From NCBI GenBank assembly GCA_023423935.1, contig JAFAEQ010000064.1:29552-93551 (forward strand): DNA of 64,000 nt, in the 5' to 3' direction. Origin of the DNA: Pseudomonadota bacterium (GTDB lineage: Bacteria; Pseudomonadota; Gammaproteobacteria; Steroidobacterales; Steroidobacteraceae). Shown piece after piece: positions 17,558 through 26,796 of this stretch (positions are counted from its first letter, which is position 1; the number at the start of each line of letters is the position of its first letter). A program made the position numbers and the translations under genes. Below the pieces are notes generated by a model. That model was not told the DNA's origin. It worked only from the letters and a program-made list of their open reading frames with translations, and searched no databases.

Positions 17558-18799
17558 ATGTCGTACGAGATGCTCATCGGTCGACGCTATTTGCGCGCGA
17601 GCCGCGGCAATCGCTTTATCTCGTTCATTTCGATCATCTCGATGGTCGGTGTGGCGATCGGTGTGGCCGTCCTGATCGTCGTGCTCTCGGTGATGAACGG
17701 CTTCGAGCAGGAGCTGCGCGGTCGCATTTTGAGCCTGACCTCGCACGCCACCATCAGCGGATTCGACGGTCGCATCGCCGACTGGCGTTCGCTGGTCGGC
17801 AAGGCACTCGAGAATCCGCAGATCGTGGCCGCCGCGCCTTACATCGAAGATCAGGTGCTTCTGGTGGCAGGCGACAAGAGCAGTGGCGCATCGGTTTCCG
17901 GTGTGCTGCCCGAAGAGGAGCGCAAGGTCGCGGCCATCGCTGATCGCATGAAGGAAGGCTCGTTCGATGCGTTGTCCGCGGGCAGCTACGGCATCGTGCT
18001 CGGCGCGGATCTGGCGAAGGCGCTGAACGTAGGGATCGGCGGGCGCGTCGTAATTGCAACGCCTCAGCCGGTAATCACTCCTGCGGGTGTCATGGCGCGC
18101 ATGCGCGGCTTCAAGGTCGTGGGCTTGTTCGAGTCGGGCATGTACGAATTCGATCGCAACTTCGCTTACATCCACATGGCGGATGCGGCGAAGCTCTATC
18201 GCATGGGCGATGACGTGACGGGCCTGCGCCTGAAGCTCGATGACATGTTCATGGCGCCGCGCGTGGTGCGCGATCTGGCACTCTCGCTCGGCGGCGGTTA
18301 CTACATCGATGACTGGACCCGCAAGCATGCGAATTTCTTCCGTTCGATCCAGCTCACGAAATCGGTGATGTTCGTGATCCTGCTGCTGGTCGTCGCCGTC
18401 GCAGCCTTCAACATCATCTCGACACTCGTCATGGTGGTGAAGGACAAGCAATCCGACATCGCGATCCTGCGGACGATCGGCGCTTCGCCGCGCAGCATTC
18501 TCGCGATCTTCATGACGCAGGGAACGACGATTGGCCTGATTGGCACGCTTGCGGGCGTGGCGTTGGGTGTGCTGATCGCGGTGAATCTCGAATCGCTGAT
18601 CCACGGCCTGGAAGCTGTGCTCGGCACGCAGTTTCTCGACGCGAAGGTGTATTTCATGAGCGATCTGCCCGCGACGGTGCAGTGGGCCGACGTGCTGAAG
18701 ATCAGCGCAACGGCGTTCGGATTGTGCTGCCTGTCGACGCTCTATCCCTCATGGCGAGCTGCACGCACGCAGCCGGCCCAAGCGTTGCGACATGACTGA
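17558..18799 (+). CDS. lolE: Lipoprotein-releasing ABC transporter permease, LolC/LolE family (second copy)
   Basis: 413 residues with the same topology as its neighbour: a segment at about residues 20-45 (FISIISMVGVAIGVAVLIVV) and three C-terminal ones, including VMFVILLLVVAVAAFNIIST. The motif SVMNGFEQELRGRIL is the conserved cytoplasmic coupling region. It pairs with the preceding gene to form the heterodimeric membrane part of LolCDE. The LolE name is by elimination. The order permease-permease-ATPase differs from the lolC-lolD-lolE order of E. coli. Confidence 0.88.
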   Translation: MSYEMLIGRRYLRASRGNRFISFISIISMVGVAIGVAVLIVVLSVMNGFEQELRGRILSLTSHATISGFDGRIADWRSLVGKALENPQIVAAAPYIEDQVLLVAGDKSSGASVSGVLPEEERKVAAIADRMKEGSFDALSAGSYGIVLGADLAKALNVGIGGRVVIATPQPVITPAGVMARMRGFKVVGLFESGMYEFDRNFAYIHMADAAKLYRMGDDVTGLRLKLDDMFMAPRVVRDLALSLGGGYYIDDWTRKHANFFRSIQLTKSVMFVILLLVVAVAAFNIISTLVMVVKDKQSDIAILRTIGASPRSILAIFMTQGTTIGLIGTLAGVALGVLIAVNLESLIHGLEAVLGTQFLDAKVYFMSDLPATVQWADVLKISATAFGLCCLSTLYPSWRAARTQPAQALRHD

Positions 18800-18853
18800 G
18801 ACCTCTGGCGGTTGCAGTGAGGAACGACGAACGAAGGTCGAGCGTGACAACGT

Positions 18854-19585
18854 ATGAGCAATGAAACTTCTTCTCTGGCTACAGCCCACAGCCTTCAGCC
18901 TAAAGCCTCGGGTGCCGTGCTCACCTGTACGAATCTGCACAAGCATTTTCAGCAGGGTGACACGCGCGTGGAGGTGCTGAAGGGCGTCGAGCTTGCAGTC
19001 GCGCAAGGCGAGCGCCTGGCGATCGTCGGTGCATCGGGCTCAGGCAAGACCACGCTGCTGCAATTGCTGGGCGGGCTCGATCTTCCCAGTTCCGGCACCG
19101 TGAGCATCATGGGCAAGGAAGTGAACACGCTGAGCGATGCGGCGCGCGGTGAGCTTCGCAACCAGGCGTTGGGATTCGTCTATCAGTTCCATCATCTGCT
19201 GCCGGAATTCACAGCATTGGAAAACGTGGCCATGCCGCTCCTGATTCGTCGTACACCGGTAGAAGAAGCCCGCGAGCGTGCGCGTGAGCTGCTGGGCCGT
19301 GTGGGATTGGCCGCGCGCATCGAGCATCGACCTGGACAACTCTCGGGAGGTGAGCGTCAGCGTGCGGCGGTCGCCCGCGCGCTCGTGACACGTCCGCCGG
19401 TGGTGCTGGCCGATGAGCCCACGGGAAATCTCGACGGTGCGAATGCGCGTCAGGTGTTCGAGCTGATGCTGGAGCTGAATCGGGAACTGGGCACGGCGCT
19501 CGTCATCGTGACGCATGCCCCCGAGCTTGCCGCCAAACTGCAGCGTTCGCTCACGCTGCGCGACGGGCGACTCGTCCCGTCCTGA
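18854..19585 (+). CDS. lolD: Lipoprotein-releasing ABC transporter ATP-binding protein LolD
   Basis: ATPase of the Lol exporter. Walker A is GASGSGKTT, the signature is LSGGERQR, Walker B is VVLADEPTGNLD, and the H-loop is VTHAPE. The stretch FVYQFHHLLPEFTALENV is typical of LolD. The N-terminus carries about 20 extra residues compared with E. coli LolD; GTG and CTG codons downstream could be alternative starts, but the ATG at 18854 is accepted. Third gene of the lol operon. Confidence 0.94.
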   Translation: MSNETSSLATAHSLQPKASGAVLTCTNLHKHFQQGDTRVEVLKGVELAVAQGERLAIVGASGSGKTTLLQLLGGLDLPSSGTVSIMGKEVNTLSDAARGELRNQALGFVYQFHHLLPEFTALENVAMPLLIRRTPVEEARERARELLGRVGLAARIEHRPGQLSGGERQRAAVARALVTRPPVVLADEPTGNLDGANARQVFELMLELNRELGTALVIVTHAPELAAKLQRSLTLRDGRLVPS

Positions 19586-19587
19586 GC

Positions 19588-20124
19588 TCATCGTTCATCT
19601 TCTGATACTGCGCGGCGAGCGTCTTTCCGCTCGCGGTACTTGAGCACCAGGCCCAGATGCCAGGCGCCGGCAAGGATCGCGTAGCCGACCGCCGCCGTGG
19701 TAATGCCGAGCACCAGACACCCCAATAAGAACGGCTTCCACACAGGGAGCAAATCCGTCGCGAGCCAATGCCAGCTCAGCTCGAAATGGAACTCGTGCCG
19801 AGGCAGACCCAATAGTGCGCATCCGAGCCAATAAGCCGCGACGTAGAGCGGCACGATCGTGAAAGGATTCGTCACGAACGTGCCCATCACGGCCGCAGGC
19901 ACGTTCAGCCTCAGCGCGATCGCAAGCAGCGCGGCCACCAGCATGTGAACGGGCAGGGGAACGTAGGCGACGAACAACCCGAGTGCGAACGCGCGCGTGA
20001 CATTGCGCCGATTCAGCGTCCAGTAGACCGGATGCTCCAGGAGCAGACGGAATGGACGCATGAACCAGCGTTCCTTCCACCGGTGCCGCTGCCGGCTCAG
20101 AGGCTTGAAAAGTCGTCGAGGCAT
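19588..20124 (-). CDS. DUF2062 membrane protein
   Basis: 178 residues with three or so hydrophobic segments (ALGLFVAYVPLPVHMLVAALLA begins around residue 45, then FTIVPLYVAAYWLGCALLG, then PFLLGCLVLGITTAAVGYAI). The FVTNPFTIVPLY motif is diagnostic of DUF2062. Role unknown; in other bacteria such genes lie near ComEC or lipid-related genes. Convergent with lolD (3-nt gap) and divergent from comEC. Confidence 0.85.
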   Translation of the reverse strand: MPRRLFKPLSRQRHRWKERWFMRPFRLLLEHPVYWTLNRRNVTRAFALGLFVAYVPLPVHMLVAALLAIALRLNVPAAVMGTFVTNPFTIVPLYVAAYWLGCALLGLPRHEFHFELSWHWLATDLLPVWKPFLLGCLVLGITTAAVGYAILAGAWHLGLVLKYRERKDARRAVSEDER

Positions 20125-20269
20125 GTTGGTGTCTTGAGAGGTCCGTGCTCGCTACGTGTCAGTCGATGGAAGAGGGACTTCGACTGTCCGAACGTCCGGG
20201 CGAGCCACAAGTATCGCAGGTCGACGAATTTCGCATCAGTCCGCCGACTACATCCGCAGGGAGAGAGGG

Positions 20270-22546
20270 ATGTTGCAAGCTGCTGTCGCATTTCTGGCCG
20301 GCAATGTGCTCGTCCATCTATGGCCTGCGATCCCGCCGCTATGGCCGTGGGGTGCCGTGCTCACCCTGGTGTTCGGGCTCGCGCTGCTCGCGCGCTCGCG
20401 CGCGGCAAGCGCATTTCTGATTGCCGTAGCGTTCACGTGGTTCAGTGCATCCCTGCGACTCGCGAACGATCTGCCAGCGGTGCTCGAAGGTGAGGATCTG
20501 CTCGTACAGGGAATCGTGGCTTCGTTGCCGGATTCCTCCGACCGCGACCCGCAGTTCGACTTCGATGTGAGTGCTGCGCAGGAAGGAGTGCCGTCGCGAC
20601 TGCGTTTGTCCTGGTACGAGACCGACGAGCGACCCCGCGCCGGTGAATCATGGCAGTTCGTCGTGAGGCTGAAACGCCGTAGCGGGTTTGCGAATCCCGG
20701 GGGCTATGACTACGAAGCGCAACTGCTGCGCGAAGGCGTCGGTGCGACTGGCTACATTCGCGAGGACGTCAGCAATCGGCGCATCTCGGCCGGGTCGAAT
20801 CGTTATCCCGTCTTGCGTCTGCGTGCCTTCCTGGCGGAGGCGATCGCCAGCTCTCTCGGCGCGCATTCGATGCTCGGAATCATCCAGGGGCTCGCGGTCG
20901 GGCACACGGGCGCGATGAGCGCAGATCAATGGCGGGTCTTCGCTGCAACCGGCACGACGCATCTGATGGCCATTTCGGGACTGCATATCGCCATGGTTGC
21001 CGCACTCGGCGCGTGGGTCGGGCGCCAGATCGTGCGTTGGCGAGCCGCGCAAAGATTGCGCCTGACTGCGGTGCACGGTGAGGCGCTTGCGGGCAGCGCG
21101 GCTGCGTTGATCTATGCCGCCCTCGCCGGGCTGTCCGTTCCGACACAGCGCACGCTCGTCATGCTCCTGATCGTGCTGCTCGCTCGACTCACGCGTCGTC
21201 AGTTCAGCGTCAGCAATGCGATGAGCCTCGCGATCGTCGCCGTCCTGATCGTCGATCCCTTCGCGCCGCTCACAGCGGGCGCGTGGCTGTCCTTTGGCGC
21301 TGTCGCAGCCATTCTGATCGCAACGAGCGGACGACGTGTCGCCGAGGGCAAGATCAGGGCGTTCGTGCGCACGCAATGGGCGGTGAGTCTGGGTCTGTTG
21401 CCCGTCCTGCTCGGCGCATTCGGGAGTTTCTCGGTCATCTCTCCGCTCGTGAATGCCATTGCGGTGCCGATGTTCACCTGCCTGATCGTGCCGTGTGTGT
21501 TGTTCGGCACTTTGATCGCTGCCGTGTCGAGTAGCGCCGGTGCGTATGCGCTCTGGCTGCCGGCCCGTCTGCTCGACGCGTCGTGGCCTGCGCTCGAATG
21601 GTGTGCGCAGCTGCCAATCGCCTTGTGGCATTTCCCCCAGTTTCCGCTCGTGCTGCATGTTGCTTTGCTGATCGGTGCGCTCATCCTGGTCCTGCCCGGC
21701 ATCGCGGCGACGCGCACCGCGGCGATCGCACTGTGTGTGCCCGCATTGATCTGGCGTCCGCAACCTCCTGCGGAGGGCGAAGCTCGGCTTGCCATTCTGG
21801 ATGTAGGGCAGGGGCTCGCGACCGTCGTGCAGACACGCTCGCATGTCTTGATCTATGACACGGGCCCGGCTTTTCGCAGCGGTCGCGATACCGGCGAGCT
21901 CGTCGTTCTTCCGTATCTGTACAGTCAGGGCATCCGCTCCATCGATACGCTCGTGGTCAGTCATGGCGATCTGGATCATCAGGGCGGCATGCGTTCCATT
22001 CTCAAGGGCGTCCGTGTCGAGCGTTTGCTCGTGGGGCCCTCCGTGACAGTCACGGATGCGTACGGTGCGCAGGTGGATACGTGCGAGCGCGGGCAGCGCT
22101 GGGAATGGGACGGTGTTCAGTTCGAGATCATGCATCCTCAGCGTGAGACGCAGGCGAGCGATAACGAGTCTTCCTGCGTTCTCAGCGTCGTGGCGGCTCG
22201 CCGCGCGCTGCTCACCGGCGACATTCAGCGAGAGGCGGAGCAGGTGTTGGTCGCGGGAGAACTTGCGAGCTCAGAGGTCGTCGTGGTGCCTCACCATGGC
22301 AGTCGCACTTCCTCCTCACCTGAATTCGTGGAGGCAGTCCATGCGACATTCGCCGTATTTTCGGTGGGGTATCGCAATCGCTGGGGCTTTCCGAAAGCGG
22401 ACGTCGTGGAACGCTGGAACTCGGCCGGAGCGCATGCCCTCACGACCGTTGCAAGCGGCGCGGTTGTGATCGAGCTCACTGACAGCTCACCTGTGATCGT
22501 GCACGAGTATCGGCGCGAGCATCCTCGCTACTGGCGGGCGCGATGA
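20270..22546 (+). CDS. comEC: DNA internalization protein ComEC/Rec2
   Basis: Polytopic channel that brings single-stranded DNA across the inner membrane during natural transformation. An N-terminal hydrophobic region with a DUF4131-like OB domain is followed by the Competence domain of many membrane segments (ATGTTHLMAISGLHIAMVAA). The C-terminal metallo-beta-lactamase-like domain has LDVGQGLATVVQT, VVSHGDLDHQGG and VVPHHGSRTS. The frame is open back to 20156, but the ATG at 20270 follows a strong GGGAGAGAGGG and starts at the first hydrophobic helix. Type IV pilus genes in this window would supply the uptake machinery. Confidence 0.92.
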   Translation: MLQAAVAFLAGNVLVHLWPAIPPLWPWGAVLTLVFGLALLARSRAASAFLIAVAFTWFSASLRLANDLPAVLEGEDLLVQGIVASLPDSSDRDPQFDFDVSAAQEGVPSRLRLSWYETDERPRAGESWQFVVRLKRRSGFANPGGYDYEAQLLREGVGATGYIREDVSNRRISAGSNRYPVLRLRAFLAEAIASSLGAHSMLGIIQGLAVGHTGAMSADQWRVFAATGTTHLMAISGLHIAMVAALGAWVGRQIVRWRAAQRLRLTAVHGEALAGSAAALIYAALAGLSVPTQRTLVMLLIVLLARLTRRQFSVSNAMSLAIVAVLIVDPFAPLTAGAWLSFGAVAAILIATSGRRVAEGKIRAFVRTQWAVSLGLLPVLLGAFGSFSVISPLVNAIAVPMFTCLIVPCVLFGTLIAAVSSSAGAYALWLPARLLDASWPALEWCAQLPIALWHFPQFPLVLHVALLIGALILVLPGIAATRTAAIALCVPALIWRPQPPAEGEARLAILDVGQGLATVVQTRSHVLIYDTGPAFRSGRDTGELVVLPYLYSQGIRSIDTLVVSHGDLDHQGGMRSILKGVRVERLLVGPSVTVTDAYGAQVDTCERGQRWEWDGVQFEIMHPQRETQASDNESSCVLSVVAARRALLTGDIQREAEQVLVAGELASSEVVVVPHHGSRTSSSPEFVEAVHATFAVFSVGYRNRWGFPKADVVERWNSAGAHALTTVASGAVVIELTDSSPVIVHEYRREHPRYWRAR

Positions 22547-22659
22547 TCGAAAGGCGCAGATCAGCGGATGGACAGAGTCTGTCCCGGATCCGCCACTTCG
22601 CCGCAGCGGAGTCAATGCTAGTATTCGCGCCAGTCCAACGGCAGTGATCAGACACACGC

Positions 22660-23280
22660 ATGTTCGAAATCGTGAAAGCCGGCGGCCCGGTGATGGTGCC
22701 CATCGTGCTGGCCTCCATCATCGCTGCGGCCATTTTCCTGGAACGTCTGTGGACGCTTCAGCCCCGGCGAGTCGTTCCGAGCGAGCTGACCGACAAGGTC
22801 TGGAAATGGGTCGAGCAGCAGCAGATCTCTGATAAGCACATCTTCGCGCTTCAGCAGAATTCGCCACTCGGCAAGATTCTCGCGGCCGGACTCGCCAATC
22901 GACATCGGGAGCGCTCGGTCATCAAGGAAAGCATCGAGGATGCCGGCCGCCATGTGGTGCACGAGCTCGACCGGTTCATTCCCACGCTGGGGACGATCGC
23001 ATCCGTCTCGCCATTGCTTGGCCTGTTGGGCACGGTCGTCGGCATGATCCGCACGTTCAATGCGTTGTCGGTGGCCGGCGCCGGCAATCCGATGGCGCTC
23101 GCCGGAGGCATCGCCGAAGCGCTGATTACGACTGCTGCGGGCTTGACCGTCGCCATCCCGGCGTTGCTCGCCTACAAGTATCTGCGCGGGCGCGTGACGA
23201 ATCTGGTCGTTCAAATGGAGAAAGAAGCGATCAAGCTCGTCCAGGCCATCGAGGAGAGCGGTCGCTCCGTCGCCGCGTGA
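22660..23280 (+). CDS. exbB: MotA/TolQ/ExbB proton channel family protein
   Basis: 206 residues with three membrane segments: VPIVLASIIAAAIFLERLW, FIPTLGTIASVSPLLGLLGTVVGMI, and ALITTAAGLTVAIPALLAYKY. The TolQ/ExbB core motif LLGLLGTVVGMI and the pore-lining TAAG are present. With exbD, 5 nt downstream, it forms a proton-driven motor that energises TonB or a TonB-like protein. This exbB-exbD-msbA-lpxK neighbourhood is known in Pseudomonas and Xanthomonas relatives. Which TonB it serves is unknown. A TAGTAT at 22619 could be its -10, without a clear -35. Confidence 0.9.
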   Translation: MFEIVKAGGPVMVPIVLASIIAAAIFLERLWTLQPRRVVPSELTDKVWKWVEQQQISDKHIFALQQNSPLGKILAAGLANRHRERSVIKESIEDAGRHVVHELDRFIPTLGTIASVSPLLGLLGTVVGMIRTFNALSVAGAGNPMALAGGIAEALITTAAGLTVAIPALLAYKYLRGRVTNLVVQMEKEAIKLVQAIEESGRSVAA

Positions 23281-23284
23281 CGCC

Positions 23285-23719
23285 ATGAATCTGCGGCCCA
23301 ATCAGAGCGAAGAGCCCGAGCTGAACCTTACGTCGTTGATCGACGTGGTGCTGCTGCTGCTGATTTTTTTCATGGTTTCCACCACCTTCATCGACGAATC
23401 GCGCATCGAGATTCAGCTGCCGCAGGCGAGTGCCAAGGCGCCGGCGGAAGTGCAAAGCGCTCCGATCGAAATTACCGTGACGGCGTCCGGCGAGTACCGG
23501 GTGAACGGCAAGACGCTGCTGAACAACAGTCCCGCGACGCTTTCAGCCGCGGTGTCCAAAGTCGCAGGCGAGGCTCGCGACAATTCAGTGACCATTCGTG
23601 CCGACGCGCGGACCGCCCATCAGTCCGTGATCACGGCCATGGACGTCGTGGGTCGCCTCGGATTCCGTGCCATCAACATGGCGACGGTCAACGAGCCGAC
23701 CGATACGGCCGCCAAGTAG
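23285..23719 (+). CDS. exbD: Biopolymer transporter ExbD/TolR family protein
   Basis: 144 residues: a short cytoplasmic start (MNLRPNQSEEPELNLTSLID), one membrane segment VVLLLLIFFMVSTTF preceded by the essential Asp of LIDVVLLL, and a periplasmic ExbD fold with KTLLNNSPATLSAAVSK. Partner of the upstream ExbB. msbA starts 18 nt downstream. Confidence 0.92.
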   Translation: MNLRPNQSEEPELNLTSLIDVVLLLLIFFMVSTTFIDESRIEIQLPQASAKAPAEVQSAPIEITVTASGEYRVNGKTLLNNSPATLSAAVSKVAGEARDNSVTIRADARTAHQSVITAMDVVGRLGFRAINMATVNEPTDTAAK

Positions 23720-23737
23720 AACGACCCTATCCGAACG

Positions 23738-25492
23738 ATGACTGCACCTGCGACGAACACTTCCGCGTACACGCCCCTGCAGGTGTACTGGCGTCTGCTC
23801 AGCTACCTGCGTCACTACCGTGGCGTATTCGCGCTGGGTATCGTGGGCGCGCTGCTGTATTCGGTGAGCATGGTGAGCTTCACCGTGTTCGCGAAGTACT
23901 TCGGCGACGGCACATTCGAGAATCGCGATCCGCGGACCATCATCGCATTGCCGCTCGCGTTGATTGCTTTGTTCTTCCTGCGCGGTCTGGGTGATTTCAC
24001 GCAGACCTACTGCATGGGCTATGTGGGCCGTCGGATCGTCAAGCAATTGCGATCCGAGGTGTTCGACCGGGTCATGCAGCTACCCGTGGGCTACTACGAT
24101 CGCAACTCCACCGGAACGCTGCTTTCGCGGCTGACCTTCAACACCGAGCAGGTCGGTCAGGCCTCGACCGATTCCGTGACAGTTGCAGTGCGCGAGGCGC
24201 TCACGCTGATCGGCTCGGTCTTCCTGCTGTTCTATCTCAACACGCGCCTGGCCTTCGTGGCTCTGACGATGGGGCCGGTCATCGCGTGGCTCGTGACCAT
24301 CATCAATCGCAAGTTCCGCCGCTACAGCCGTCGCATTCAGGATTCGATGGCGGACGTCACAACGGTCGCGAAGGAAGCCCTTGAAGCGCCGCGTGTGATC
24401 AAGGTCTACAACGCCGAGAACTACAAGATCAGCCAGTTTGAAGCAGTGAATGAGCACAACCGGCGCTCGAACATGCGCCTGATCCTGACCCGTGGATTGT
24501 CGAATCCCGTGGTGCAGATGGTCATGTCGTTCGGCTCGGCCTTCGTGCTGTCGGTGGCGATCTCCGATGCGATCAACAATCGCATGAGCATGGGCGATCT
24601 GCTGGCCTTCCTGGTGGCGCTCGTCCAGATCGCTCAGCCACTGCGCAGTCTGGTCGGTGTGGCAGGTCCCATTCAGCAAGGCATCGCCGCGGGCGAGAGC
24701 ATCTTCACCCTCATCGATCAACCAGTCGAACTGCGCGGCGGATCGTTGAAGCCGCAGCGCGTGCAGGGCGATATCGAGTTCGATCACATCGGCTTCACGT
24801 ATCCCGCAGGCAAGGGCGAGGCCCTGCGCGAAGTCAGCTTCACCGTCTCTCGCGGCGAAATGATCGCGATCGTGGGCCGCTCGGGAAGCGGCAAGTCCAC
24901 CCTCGTCAATCTCCTGCCGCGGTTCTACGACGTGAACACCGGAGCGGTGCGCGTCGATGGTCACGATGTGCGCGAGTACGATCTCACGGCATTGCGCGAG
25001 CAGATCGCGCTGGTAAGTCAGGATGTCGTCCTGTTCAACGACACCATTCGCGCGAATATTGCCTTCGGTCGCGACGTTCAACCCGCAGATGTCGAGCGTG
25101 CCGCGCATGCGGCTCACGTGATGGAATTCGTACGCGAACTGCCGATGGGGCTGGATACCATGGTCGGAGATCGCGGCGTATTGCTCTCCGGCGGCCAGCG
25201 TCAGCGCGTATCGATCGCTCGGGCATTGCTCAAGAACGCGCCGATCCTGATTCTCGACGAAGCCACGTCGGCCCTCGATACCGAATCGGAGCGCATCATC
25301 CAGAGCGCGCTCGAAGAGCTGATGCAAAATCGCACAACGCTCGTGATCGCTCACCGTCTCTCGACGGTGGAGAAGGCGGATCGCATCGTGGTCATGGACG
25401 CCGGTCGCATCATCGAGTGCGGCACGCATGCCGAGCTCATCGCGCGTAACGGTCAGTACGCGGCATTGCATCGTATGCAGTTCAACGTCTGA
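23738..25492 (+). CDS. msbA: Lipid A export ATP-binding/permease protein MsbA
   Basis: Half-size ABC exporter that flips lipid A-core from the inner to the outer leaflet of the inner membrane. Six membrane segments fill residues about 20-310. The nucleotide-binding domain has Walker A GRSGSGKS, the Q-loop SQDVVLFNDTI, signature LSGGQRQR and Walker B ILILDEATSALD. 584 residues, matching MsbA, and followed by lpxK as in E. coli. Confidence 0.95.
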   Translation: MTAPATNTSAYTPLQVYWRLLSYLRHYRGVFALGIVGALLYSVSMVSFTVFAKYFGDGTFENRDPRTIIALPLALIALFFLRGLGDFTQTYCMGYVGRRIVKQLRSEVFDRVMQLPVGYYDRNSTGTLLSRLTFNTEQVGQASTDSVTVAVREALTLIGSVFLLFYLNTRLAFVALTMGPVIAWLVTIINRKFRRYSRRIQDSMADVTTVAKEALEAPRVIKVYNAENYKISQFEAVNEHNRRSNMRLILTRGLSNPVVQMVMSFGSAFVLSVAISDAINNRMSMGDLLAFLVALVQIAQPLRSLVGVAGPIQQGIAAGESIFTLIDQPVELRGGSLKPQRVQGDIEFDHIGFTYPAGKGEALREVSFTVSRGEMIAIVGRSGSGKSTLVNLLPRFYDVNTGAVRVDGHDVREYDLTALREQIALVSQDVVLFNDTIRANIAFGRDVQPADVERAAHAAHVMEFVRELPMGLDTMVGDRGVLLSGGQRQRVSIARALLKNAPILILDEATSALDTESERIIQSALEELMQNRTTLVIAHRLSTVEKADRIVVMDAGRIIECGTHAELIARNGQYAALHRMQFNV

Positions 25493-25524
25493 TCGCCGGC
25501 CGGACACAGCTCGCGCGGCCCACC

Positions 25525-26553
25525 GTGTTGTCCGATCGATCATTGCAGCGTCTTTGGTATCAGCGTCAGCCGCTCTGGCTGTTCGTGCTGCTGGCGCCGC
25601 TGTCGTGTCTGTTTTTTCTTCTCGTGTCTTTGCGTCGAGCGCTGTATCGCATGCGAGTGCTGCGATCACAGGAGGTCGGTGTGCCCGTCATCATCGTGGG
25701 CAACATCACGGTCGGCGGTACGGGCAAGACACCTTTCGTCGGCTGGCTGGCCCGACGCATCGAGGCCTCCGGCGCGCGCGTCGCCGTGGTCTTGCGCGGC
25801 TATGGCGGTGATACGAACCAGCCCGCCCGACAGGTCACGCCCGCCATGCGAGTCGATGACGTCGGCGATGAGGCACTGATCCACGCCGCGCGCTCGGCAT
25901 CCATCGTGGTGGTCGGCGCTGACAGAGTCGCGGCCGCGAGGCTTGCCGTGAGTCTCGGTGCGGAAGTGATCGTATGCGACGACGGTCTGCAGCATTACCG
26001 ACTGCACCGCGACTGCGAGATCTGTGTGCTCGATGAGCGTCGGGGGACGGGCAACGGTTGGCTGCTCCCCGCCGGACCCTTGCGCGAGCCGGCGTCACGG
26101 TTACGCAAGGTCGATCTCATCGTGCAGACCGCGCGGAACGAGGCTTCCGCTGGCCAGTCGGGCGAGAAGGAAGTGCGCTCCCATGGACGCATTCACAGGG
26201 CGATTTCGCTGATGGGAAACGAGGAACGCGATCTGCGGAGCTTCGCAGACGAGCCCATTCATGCGCTCGCTGGGATTGGACATCCCGAGGCATTTTTCAG
26301 TGCCTTGCGCCACGCTGGGCTTTCCATTCATGAGCACGTCTTTCCCGATCATGCGACCTACACACGAAGGGATATCGATTTCCCGGACGATCGACCGGTC
26401 CTCATGACCGAGAAGGACGCAGTCAAGTGCAGAAGCTTCGCTGACGCGCGACACTGGTTCGTGCCGCTGCAGGTCGCGCTCGAGCCTGCGGACGAGTTGA
26501 AGCTCGATCGTATGCTCGAGCGGCTGCTGCGATCGACCCACCGAACGCGGTAA
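25525..26553 (+). CDS. lpxK: Tetraacyldisaccharide 4'-kinase
   Basis: Inner-membrane-associated kinase that phosphorylates the lipid A precursor at the 4' position. An N-terminal amphipathic/membrane helix (WLFVLLAPLSCLFFLLVSLR) precedes the Walker A-type GNITVGGTGKTPF. VVLRGYGG and DDGLQHYRL are also characteristic of LpxK. The start is the GTG at 25525 or the TTG at 25528. 342 residues, normal. It lies between msbA and a Trm112-like gene. Confidence 0.95.
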   Translation: MLSDRSLQRLWYQRQPLWLFVLLAPLSCLFFLLVSLRRALYRMRVLRSQEVGVPVIIVGNITVGGTGKTPFVGWLARRIEASGARVAVVLRGYGGDTNQPARQVTPAMRVDDVGDEALIHAARSASIVVVGADRVAAARLAVSLGAEVIVCDDGLQHYRLHRDCEICVLDERRGTGNGWLLPAGPLREPASRLRKVDLIVQTARNEASAGQSGEKEVRSHGRIHRAISLMGNEERDLRSFADEPIHALAGIGHPEAFFSALRHAGLSIHEHVFPDHATYTRRDIDFPDDRPVLMTEKDAVKCRSFADARHWFVPLQVALEPADELKLDRMLERLLRSTHRTR

Positions 26554-26562
26554 GCTCGCACC

Positions 26563-26751
26563 ATGGACACGAAGCTTCTGGATATTCTGGCTTGTCCCGT
26601 CTGCAAGGGGCCGCTGCAGCATGCGCGTGCGCAGCAACTGCTCGTCTGCCGCGCCGATCGGCTCGGGTTTCCGATCCGCGATGGCATCCCTGTCATGCTC
26701 GAAGACGAAGCTCGCCGCCTGGAGCCGGACGATCCGCTGCTGAAGAATTGA
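26563..26751 (+). CDS. Trm112 family protein (YcaR-like)
   Basis: 62 residues: MDTKLLDILACPVCKGPL with a CPxC zinc-like site, then VCRADRLGFPIRDGIPVML. The second cysteine pair of classical Trm112 zinc sites is reduced to one visible Cys (LLVCRA). In gammaproteobacteria such a gene sits between lpxK and kdsB, as here. Family members activate methyltransferases in eukaryotes and archaea; the bacterial role is not settled. Confidence 0.9.
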   Translation: MDTKLLDILACPVCKGPLQHARAQQLLVCRADRLGFPIRDGIPVMLEDEARRLEPDDPLLKN

Positions 26752-26796
26752 TCCGTACGGGGAGGGGACAGCGATTCTTTTGCTGTCTTGAGCTGC

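Noticed and set aside
20648..22135. Very long minus-strand frame opposite comEC (also 24080-25669 opposite msbA, 15973-17577 opposite lolC, 13299-14735 opposite mfd)
   Set aside because: Antisense frames caused by GC-rich third positions; translations are His/Arg/Asp-rich with no domains, while the opposite strand encodes clear families.
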